Shown here: positions 58,385 to 64,000 of the stretch, in pieces
How the letters are laid out: every line of letters begins with the position of its first letter
How positions within the stretch are numbered: position 1 is the first letter of the stretch
NCBI RefSeq assembly: GCF_008692035.1
Contig: NZ_VTFG01000003.1
Coordinates: forward strand, 62,001 to 126,000
Source: Pseudomonas marginalis
GTDB taxonomy: Bacteria; Pseudomonadota; Gammaproteobacteria; Pseudomonadales; Pseudomonadaceae
Length of the DNA stretch: 64,000 nt
Reading direction: 5' to 3'
Made by a program: the position numbers and the translations under genes
The notes under the pieces: generated by a model
What the model was told of the DNA's origin: nothing
The model's input: only the letters and a program-made list of their open reading frames with translations
Database searches by the model: none

Positions 58385-59415
58385 AACTCAGGCCACGAAT
58401 GCAGAGGCTGTTGTCGCCTGCCATCGCCCAGGCCGAACTGATCGGGATTTTCGCCTGGCTGGCGGTGTTGCTGGTGGATCGTGGGGGGATGTTCGGCTGG
58501 CCGGTGGTGCTGGTCACGCTGGGGCTGTGCGTGGTGTATGGGGTTCACCGGGTGGTGACGCATTATGTGCTGTGGCGGGCGCTGGGCGGGTTCTACATGG
58601 TGCTGCTGTCCGCAGGTTTTGCCTATGTGGTGCACACCCGCCCCGCGTTGCAGGTGTTCGCCTTGCCGCTGGCCGTGACCTTGGTGATGAGCAGCGCAAT
58701 CCTGTTTATCGTGGTCCAGGATTTTCTGGTCTGCGCCGCCCTGGTCTGGTTACTGACGTGGCCCAACATTCAGCTGAGCCTTTATGACGGGGTCGACACC
58801 TATGTGTTTATTTTTTGTGCGGCGTCGGTGTCGATCGGCTTTATCTTGAATGTCTACTACCTGAAAAACCTGCGCTCCGTGTTACTGGTCGAGAGTGAGT
58901 TTCGGGAATTGGCCGAGACGGATTACTTGACCTCCATCCTGAACCGGCGCGCCTTTATGGAGGGCTTCGCCAAACTGATTGCGGCCGGTGATACCGGTTA
59001 CTTCATGATGTTGGATATCGACAGTTTCAAATTGAAGAATGACCAGTTCGGCCATGATGTCGGCGACCGGATTCTCTGCGCCATGGCCGCGTGCCTGAAA
59101 TCCACCCCCGGCAGCCACAGTTTCGGCAGGATTGGCGGCGAGGAATTCGGCGTGCTGCTGCTGGTCGATGACCCCGATCTCGCCACCGATTACGCGCTGC
59201 GCCTGCTGCAAGCGATCCGCTGCAGTGTCGCGCCGCCCCATCACTACACCTGCAGTGCGGGCATGACGCGCTTTACGACCGGGGCCGATATGTCGGCGGT
59301 CCTCAAGCGTGCCGACCGCAATCTCTACGCCTCCAAGGGCAATGGCAAAGACCGCGTATATTTGGATGGCGCGCCGGTGTTTCACCGTTCGATGTCCACC
59401 CCGGAGGCCCTATGA
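58369..59415 (+). CDS. Membrane diguanylate cyclase (GGDEF)
   Basis: A 348-residue protein. Six or so transmembrane helices (about 20-165) are followed by a GGDEF domain (about 180-340) with DYLTSILNRRAF, FMMLDIDSFKLKNDQFGHDVGD and the active GGEEF signature at 256-260. The I-site RxxD five residues upstream is missing (GSHS instead), so product inhibition is probably absent. It should make cyclic di-GMP in response to a membrane or chemical signal. Its start overlaps the preceding unknown gene, and its stop overlaps the phosphoesterase gene. Confidence 0.9.
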   Translation: MPANVKLRPRMQRLLSPAIAQAELIGIFAWLAVLLVDRGGMFGWPVVLVTLGLCVVYGVHRVVTHYVLWRALGGFYMVLLSAGFAYVVHTRPALQVFALPLAVTLVMSSAILFIVVQDFLVCAALVWLLTWPNIQLSLYDGVDTYVFIFCAASVSIGFILNVYYLKNLRSVLLVESEFRELAETDYLTSILNRRAFMEGFAKLIAAGDTGYFMMLDIDSFKLKNDQFGHDVGDRILCAMAACLKSTPGSHSFGRIGGEEFGVLLLVDDPDLATDYALRLLQAIRCSVAPPHHYTCSAGMTRFTTGADMSAVLKRADRNLYASKGNGKDRVYLDGAPVFHRSMSTPEAL

Positions 59416-59870
59416 AAGTTGGCGTGATTTCCGACACCCACGGCCTGCTGCGCCCTGAGGCTGTCGCTGCCTTGCAGGGATGCGGGCAGATCATCCATGC
59501 CGGTGATATCGGCAGCCCTGAGATTCTTCAGCAATTGGCACAGATCGCGCCCCTGCACGTGGTGCGTGGCAACAATGACCAGGACGCGCCGTGGGCAGAG
59601 CAGGTGCCCGATCATCTGATGCTGGAGGTGGACGGATGGCGGACGCTGGTGGTGCATGATATCGCCGACGTACCCGCCTTACTCGACACGTCTACTCGGC
59701 TGGTGATCACCGGCCATTCGCACAAGCCCCTGATCGAATGGCGGGGCGCAACACTGTACGTAAACCCCGGCAGTGCAGGGCGGCGGCGCTTCAAGTTGCC
59801 GGTGACGTTGGCGGTGCTGGACGTGCGGGACATGACGATCGAGTCGCGGCTGATCGCGCTGCTGGACTGA
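59412..59870 (+). CDS. Metallophosphoesterase, YfcE type
   Basis: A 152-residue calcineurin-like phosphodiesterase. Metal-binding motifs are in order ISDTHG (Asp8, His10), HAGDIGSPEIL (Asp34), VRGNND, and GHSHKP. The family hydrolyses phosphodiesters and is of the MJ0936/YfcE group. It overlaps the GGDEF gene stop (ATGA). Whether it acts on a cyclic nucleotide is unknown. Confidence 0.9.
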   Translation: MKVGVISDTHGLLRPEAVAALQGCGQIIHAGDIGSPEILQQLAQIAPLHVVRGNNDQDAPWAEQVPDHLMLEVDGWRTLVVHDIADVPALLDTSTRLVITGHSHKPLIEWRGATLYVNPGSAGRRRFKLPVTLAVLDVRDMTIESRLIALLD

Positions 59871-59878
59871 TCCGGCTT

Positions 59879-60178
59879 TTATCGTTGCGTCAGGATGCTC
59901 TGCAACAATCCCGGAAACCGTTCCTCAAGCACCTCGCCGCGCAATGAATTCATATGGGTGGTGCCCACGCTGCGGGTGTGGACCAGGCCGGCATCGCGCA
60001 GGACCCGGAAGTGGTGGGACATGCTGGACTTGGGGCGCCCGCCGTCCAGTTCGCCGCAGCTGGCCTCGGGCACGCCGGCCAGGCAGCGGACAATCTCCAG
60101 GCGCACCGGATCACTCAGCGCGTACAACAGGCGCTCGAGGGTCAGGTCTTCCGGGGTGGGGTGTTTAAAGGCTCGCAT
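59879..60178 (-). CDS. ArsR family transcriptional regulator
   Basis: A 99-residue winged-helix repressor of the ArsR/SmtB family (LLYALSDPVRLEIVRCLAG, SSMSHHFRVLRDAGLVHTRSVGTTHMNSL). It lacks the CxC metal motif, so it is probably not a classical arsenic sensor; a single Cys at about 34 lies in EASCGEL. ATG 60178 is chosen (ATG 60190 is possible). It is divergent from the ene-reductase gene across a 90-bp gap with a perfect palindrome (60215-60238), its likely operator. Confidence 0.9.
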   Translation of the reverse strand: MRAFKHPTPEDLTLERLLYALSDPVRLEIVRCLAGVPEASCGELDGGRPKSSMSHHFRVLRDAGLVHTRSVGTTHMNSLRGEVLEERFPGLLQSILTQR

Positions 60179-60214
60179 GAAACGAATCATAACAGGGGGC
60201 TATCATCGAATACC

Positions 60215-60238
60215 ATAGTTCGATTACCATCGAACTAT
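60215..60238. promoter_or_regulatory. ArsR-type operator palindrome
   Basis: Perfect 10-bp arms ATAGTTCGAT and ATCGAACTAT surround TACC, midway between the ArsR gene (minus) and the ene-reductase gene (plus). Flanking partial repeats (ATCGAAT, TACCAT) extend it. Position and symmetry fit an ArsR dimer site. Confidence 0.75.
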
Positions 60239-60268
60239 CGAATCATCCACTCGCTCCCGGAGTTCTCA

Positions 60269-61360
60269 ATGCCCGCTTTGTTCGAACCGTTCACACTCAA
60301 AGACGTCACCCTGCGCAATCGCATCGCCATCCCGCCGATGTGCCAATACATGGCCGATGACGGCATCGTCAACGACTGGCACCTCGTGCACCTGGCCAGC
60401 ATGGCCCGGGGCGGCGCCGGTTTGCTGGTGGTCGAGGCCACCGCTGTAGCACCTGAGGGACGTATCACCCCAGGTTGCGCCGGTCTCTGGAGCGACGCCC
60501 ACGCCCAGGCGTTCGTACCCATGGTCAAGGCCATCAAGGCCGCCGGTTCGGTGCCCGGCATCCAGATCGGCCACGCCGGTCGCAAAGCCAGCGCCAACCG
60601 CCCGTGGGAAGGGGACGACCATATGCCTGCCTCCGATGTACGCAGTTGGGAAACCATCGCGCCGTCGGCCATCGCCTTCGGTGCCAACCTGCCGCAAGTG
60701 CCACGGGCCATGACCCTGGACGACATCGCTCGGGTCAAGCAGGACTTCGTCGACGCCGCCCGCCGTGCCCGTGACGCCGGCTTCGAATGGATCGAACTGC
60801 ACTTCGCCCATGGCTACCTGGGCCAGAGCTTCTTCTCCGAGCATTCCAACCAGCGCACCGACGCCTACGGTGGCAGCTTCGACAACCGCAGCCGTTTCCT
60901 CCTGGAAACCCTCGCTGCCGTGCGCGAGGTCTGGCCGGAAAACCTGCCGCTGACCGCGCGTTTTGGTGTAATCGAATACGACGGCCGTGACGAACAGACC
61001 CTGACCGAATCCATCGAACTGGCCCGCAACTTCAAGGCCGGCGGCCTGGACCTGCTGAGCGTCAGCGTCGGTTTCACCATCCCCGACACCAATATCCCGT
61101 GGGGCCCGGCCTTCATGGGCCCGATCGCCGAGCGCGTGCGCCGCGAAGCCGGCATCCCGGTGACCTCAGCCTGGGGCTTTGGCACGCCGCAACTGGCGGA
61201 AGGTGCGTTGCAGGCGGGGCACCTGGACCTGGTCTCGGTCGGTCGTGCGCACCTGGCTGACCCGCATTGGGCGTACTTTGCGGCCAAGGAGCTGGGCGTG
61301 GAAAAATCCTCCTGGACCTTGCCGGCGCCTTACGCCCATTGGCTGGAGCGCTATCGCTGA
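60269..61360 (+). CDS. NADH:flavin oxidoreductase (old yellow enzyme, XenA-like)
   Basis: A 363-residue OYE-family ene-reductase of the thermophilic-like/XenA class. It has the redox-tuning Cys25 (IPPMCQY), HAGRKASANRPWEGD, the substrate-binding pair His178/His181 (LHFAHGYL), FSEHSNQRTDAYGGSFDNRSRF and a late GRAHLADPHW. It reduces activated C=C bonds, nitro groups or xenobiotics with NAD(P)H. Length equals P. putida XenA as I recall it. ATG 60269 is preceded by GGAG. It is regulated by the divergent ArsR protein by inference. Confidence 0.92.
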   Translation: MPALFEPFTLKDVTLRNRIAIPPMCQYMADDGIVNDWHLVHLASMARGGAGLLVVEATAVAPEGRITPGCAGLWSDAHAQAFVPMVKAIKAAGSVPGIQIGHAGRKASANRPWEGDDHMPASDVRSWETIAPSAIAFGANLPQVPRAMTLDDIARVKQDFVDAARRARDAGFEWIELHFAHGYLGQSFFSEHSNQRTDAYGGSFDNRSRFLLETLAAVREVWPENLPLTARFGVIEYDGRDEQTLTESIELARNFKAGGLDLLSVSVGFTIPDTNIPWGPAFMGPIAERVRREAGIPVTSAWGFGTPQLAEGALQAGHLDLVSVGRAHLADPHWAYFAAKELGVEKSSWTLPAPYAHWLERYR

Positions 61361-61395
61361 TCGGATCCATTTCTAAAGTTGTATAAAAATCCAAA

Positions 61396-61483
61396 TGTGG
61401 GAGGGGGCTTGCCCCCGATAGCGGTAGACCAGTCGATGTTGCTGTGACTGATACACCGATATCGGGGGCAAGCCCCCTCCCAC
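61396..61483. repeat. REPIN
   Basis: TGTGGGAGGGGGCTTGCCCC and its inverted copy flank a 40-nt centre with GATAGCGG and CCGATATC ends. It lies between the ene-reductase and TonB receptor genes. Confidence 0.85.
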
Positions 61484-61534
61484 GTTTGGCTCGCGTCCAA
61501 TTTCCTACAGATCGATACAAAGCTGTTACCTGAA

Positions 61535-61553
61535 AAATAGTGAATGAGAATAG
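61535..61553. promoter_or_regulatory. Possible Fur box
   Basis: AAATAGTGAATGAGAATAG, about 90-108 bp before the receptor start, contains GAATGAGAAT-like half sites seen in Pseudomonas Fur boxes. The match to the 19-bp consensus is only partial. Confidence 0.3.
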
Positions 61554-61642
61554 ATGTCAAACGCGAATGGATTGATATACCATTCCCGCGTTTTTTGGCA
61601 GGTTTGCCGCCCCATCTGGCTCATTCACTAGGTTCAACATCC

Positions 61643-63769
61643 ATGCGTCGTACCCTGATTTCCCTCTGCGTGCTTCAGGCGTTTTCCCCGTTTACCTGGG
61701 CCGAGGTTGTCCCTGCCGACAAGGCCAGTCTTGAGCTGCAAGCCACCAATGTCACTGGCGAGGCGGACTACGAGACGGCGCAAGGGCCGGTCAAGGGCTA
61801 CCACGCCACACGTTCGGCGAGTGCGACGCGCACCGACACCTCGATTCATGAAACCCCGCAGTCCATCAGCGTCGTGTCCAAGGATGTGGTCGAAGACATC
61901 GGCGCCACCCGTTTGCAGGATGCCCTGGACTACGCCGGTGGCGTCGGTCGTGCCAACAACTTCGGCGGCCAGGGGCTCACCACCTTCACCGTACGTGGCT
62001 TCACCACCGGCGAGTTCTACCGCAACGGTTTCCCGATCAACCGCGGCTACCCGAACATGCCCGACGCCAACACCATCGAACGCCTCGAAGTGCTGCGCGG
62101 CCCGGCAACCATGCTGTATGGCCGTGGCGATCCCGGCGGCACCTTCAACGTGGTGTCCAAGCAACCGCTGGCCGAGCCGACCGTGACCCTCGGCAGCCAA
62201 CTGGATGACCAGGGCATGCAGCGCGCCACCCTCGACGCTTCCGGCCCGCTGGACGAACAAGGTCGCCTGGCCTATCGCCTGAACGTGGTGGGCGAGGGCG
62301 GTGACACCTTCCGTGACCATGTCGAGACCGAACGCTATGGCGTGACCCCGGTGATCACCTGGCAGGCCAGCGATGACACCAAGGTGATCTTCGAAGGCGA
62401 CTTCATGCGCAACAACCACCCGCTGGACCGTGGCCTGACGCGCTACCCCAATCAAAAAGGCACCGCCTCGCGTGACACTTTCTGGGGTGAAAAAGACGCC
62501 GGCAAACTGCACAACGACAACAGCATGGCCCAGCTGCGTTTCGAGCACCTGCTCAATGACAGCTGGACCCTGGGCGGTGGTTTCCAATGGCTGGACGGCA
62601 CCTTGCAAGGCAATGCCATTGAAGCCAACGGCCTGGCCGCCGACGGTCGCACCCTGGGCCGCAACTTCAACTACCGCAAACTGGAGTGGACCGACAAGGA
62701 CACTCAGCTCAACCTCACCGGGCATTTCTCCACCGGTGGTTTCGACCACACCTTGCTCACCGGCGTCGAATTCGAAGACTACGACTACAAGTCGATCATC
62801 CAGCGCTCCAGCGGCGCAGTGGGTGCTTATGCAATCGATATCTTCAACCCGGTCTACGGCCAGGCGCGCCCGAACCTCACGCGTACGCCGACCCACGACA
62901 AGGAAAACCTCAAGACCTACGCGGCCTTCGTGCAGGATCAGGTGGCCCTGACCGAGCGCCTTAAAGTGCTCGCCGGCGCACGCTTCGAGCGTTTTGAACA
63001 CGACTACCACACCTACGTGCCGGGCGGTAAAAGCTGGGAAGCCAGCGACAACGCGGTCACCCCACGCGTGGGCGTGATCTACGACCTCACCGACACCGTC
63101 GCGGTCTACGCCGACGCCGCGCGTTCGTTCAAGCCCAACACCGGCGCCAGTCGCCAGGGCGGTGGTTTTGAGCCGGAGAAAGGCAAATCCTACGAGATGG
63201 GCATCAAGTGGGAAGCCCTGGACCGTCAACTCAGCGTCGACGCCGCGATCTACCAGATCGAGAAGAAAAACGTGCTCACCACCGACCCTCTCGACTCCAC
63301 CTTCAGCGTCGCCGCCGGCCAGGTGCGCAGCCGTGGTTTCGACCTGAACGTGGCGGGCAATATCACCCCCGAGTGGCGTGTGATCGGTGGCTATGCCTAC
63401 GTGGACGCCGAAGTGACCAAGGACAACACCCTGCGCAGCGGCACGCGCTTGCTGAACATTCCGCGCAACAGCTTCAGCCTGCTCAACGTCTACGAGTTCC
63501 AGGACGGCGCCCTCAAGGGCCTGGGCCTCGGCGCGGGTAGCAAGTATGTGGATGAACGGGCCGGGCAGACCTCCAACAACGCCTTCTCGATGGACGCCTA
63601 CACCGTGGTCGACCTGCTCAGCTACTACAAGGTCAACGACAAGGTGCGGCTGAACCTGGACGTGAAAAACCTGTTTAATCGAGAGTATGAAGAAGGTGCG
63701 TTCGGCAATGTGTACGCCTACCCAGGTGAACCGCGCACGGTGCAGGTAGGGATCGCCTACACCCTCTAA
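61643..63769 (+). CDS. TonB-dependent siderophore receptor
   Basis: A 708-residue outer-membrane receptor. A signal peptide (MRRTLISLCVLQAFSPFTWAE) is followed by a TonB-type segment, a plug domain (about 65-170: SISVVSKDVVEDIGATRLQDALDYAGGVG, RGFTTGEFYRNGFPINRG, IERLEVLRGPATMLYGRGDPGGTFNVVSKQPL) and a 22-strand barrel. No N-terminal signalling (STN) domain is seen, so it would not control an ECF sigma factor directly. The final residues are VGIAYTL, not the usual terminal aromatic. The ligand is probably a ferric siderophore; the type is unknown. Confidence 0.9.
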   Translation: MRRTLISLCVLQAFSPFTWAEVVPADKASLELQATNVTGEADYETAQGPVKGYHATRSASATRTDTSIHETPQSISVVSKDVVEDIGATRLQDALDYAGGVGRANNFGGQGLTTFTVRGFTTGEFYRNGFPINRGYPNMPDANTIERLEVLRGPATMLYGRGDPGGTFNVVSKQPLAEPTVTLGSQLDDQGMQRATLDASGPLDEQGRLAYRLNVVGEGGDTFRDHVETERYGVTPVITWQASDDTKVIFEGDFMRNNHPLDRGLTRYPNQKGTASRDTFWGEKDAGKLHNDNSMAQLRFEHLLNDSWTLGGGFQWLDGTLQGNAIEANGLAADGRTLGRNFNYRKLEWTDKDTQLNLTGHFSTGGFDHTLLTGVEFEDYDYKSIIQRSSGAVGAYAIDIFNPVYGQARPNLTRTPTHDKENLKTYAAFVQDQVALTERLKVLAGARFERFEHDYHTYVPGGKSWEASDNAVTPRVGVIYDLTDTVAVYADAARSFKPNTGASRQGGGFEPEKGKSYEMGIKWEALDRQLSVDAAIYQIEKKNVLTTDPLDSTFSVAAGQVRSRGFDLNVAGNITPEWRVIGGYAYVDAEVTKDNTLRSGTRLLNIPRNSFSLLNVYEFQDGALKGLGLGAGSKYVDERAGQTSNNAFSMDAYTVVDLLSYYKVNDKVRLNLDVKNLFNREYEEGAFGNVYAYPGEPRTVQVGIAYTL

Positions 63770-63786
63770 CGGCCTGCACAGTGCCA

Positions 63787-63956
63787 GTGTGGGAGCGGGC
63801 TTGCTGTGGTGAGCGGGCTTGCCCCGCGTTGGGGCGCGAAGCGGCCCTAAAACCCGCGACCCGGTTCAGCCTGAAAGAATGCAGTGACTGTATTGGGGCT
63901 GCTTCGCAGCCCAACGCGGGGCAAGCCCGCTCACCACAGCAAGCCCCCTCCCACAT
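63787..63956. repeat. Nested REP pairs
   Basis: An outer pair GTGTGGGAGCGGGCTTGCTG / CAGCAAGCCCCCTCCCACA encloses an inner pair TGGTGAGCGGGCTTGCCCCG and its complement, with GGGCTGCTTCGCAGCCC at the core. One REP family is nested inside another, resembling the element at 21224-21357. Confidence 0.75.
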
Positions 63957-63971
63957 TTGACTACGTTTACA

Positions 63972-64000
63972 TTACAACGGCGTCAGCACATTCATCACCG
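63972..64000 (-). CDS. Possible C-terminus of a gene running off the window
   Basis: On the minus strand the last 29 bases read VMNVLTPL followed by TAA. This could be the C-terminal end of a gene continuing beyond 64000. Too short to assign. Confidence 0.35.

Noticed and set aside
15922..63956. Repeated TGTGGGAGGGGGCTTGCCCC sequences as CRISPR repeats
   Set aside because: They occur as inverted pairs scattered between genes, not as evenly spaced direct repeats, and no cas genes are present; they are REP/REPIN elements.

Overview
The window is high-GC Gammaproteobacterial DNA that looks like a Pseudomonas of the fluorescens group. The grounds are codon use, dense operons with ATGA-type overlaps, and many dispersed REP/REPIN elements built on GTGGGAGGGGGCTTGCCCCC-like ends. 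Almost all of it is accessory catabolism. I see no rRNA, tRNA, CRISPR array or insertion sequence.

Layout. (1) 0-5.5 kb: an IclR-controlled organic-acid cluster (IclR, MFS transporter, 2-hydroxyacid dehydrogenase, divergent RraA-type aldolase, second MFS exporter). (2) 5.5-8.95 kb: a luciferase-like flavin monooxygenase, a flavin reductase and an NCS1 permease. (3) 8.9-36.8 kb: a methylated-amine island. A nine-gene operon (34.15 to 23.23 kb, minus strand) encodes the heme/Fe-S dimethylamine monooxygenase with its GcvT-like partner, PurU, trimethylamine monooxygenase, trimethylamine N-oxide demethylase, an APC permease and FolD. The N-methylglutamate pathway follows: gmaS-mgsABC-amt on the plus strand, purU-folD-mgdABCD on the minus strand, with an XRE-cupin regulator between them. 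Together these predict trimethylamine -> TMAO -> dimethylamine -> methylamine -> N-methylglutamate -> glutamate, with C1 units going through methylene-THF to formate. A histidine kinase, a NarL-type regulator and a double-PAS protein are divergent from the dmm genes. (4) 36.9-47.6 kb: a polyamine-type ABC importer, a RibB paralogue, a DUF1330 protein, NUDIX, GntR, a second flavin reductase, an aldehyde dehydrogenase, an alpha/beta hydrolase and an AA_synth-family protein. (5) 47.8-54.2 kb: threonate/4-carbon acid sugar catabolism (ltnD-otnK-otnC-gntP-otnI and a DeoR regulator). (6) 54.3-64 kb: a chemoreceptor, a bestrophin-like protein, an unknown wHTH-like protein, a GGDEF protein, a phosphoesterase, ArsR/ene-reductase, and a TonB-dependent siderophore receptor.

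Two regulatory signals stand out. Six copies of a GGTATACC-centred palindrome lie in front of the flavin-monooxygenase genes on BOTH sides of the methylamine island. This suggests one GntR regulon degrading an unidentified compound, split by insertion of the island. Separately, TTCC-N5-GGAA elements occur in doublets exactly 20 bp apart in front of the methylated-amine operons, and one doublet abuts a good sigma-54 promoter upstream of gmaS. That suggests nitrogen-controlled and substrate-controlled expression of the whole trimethylamine-to-formate route.
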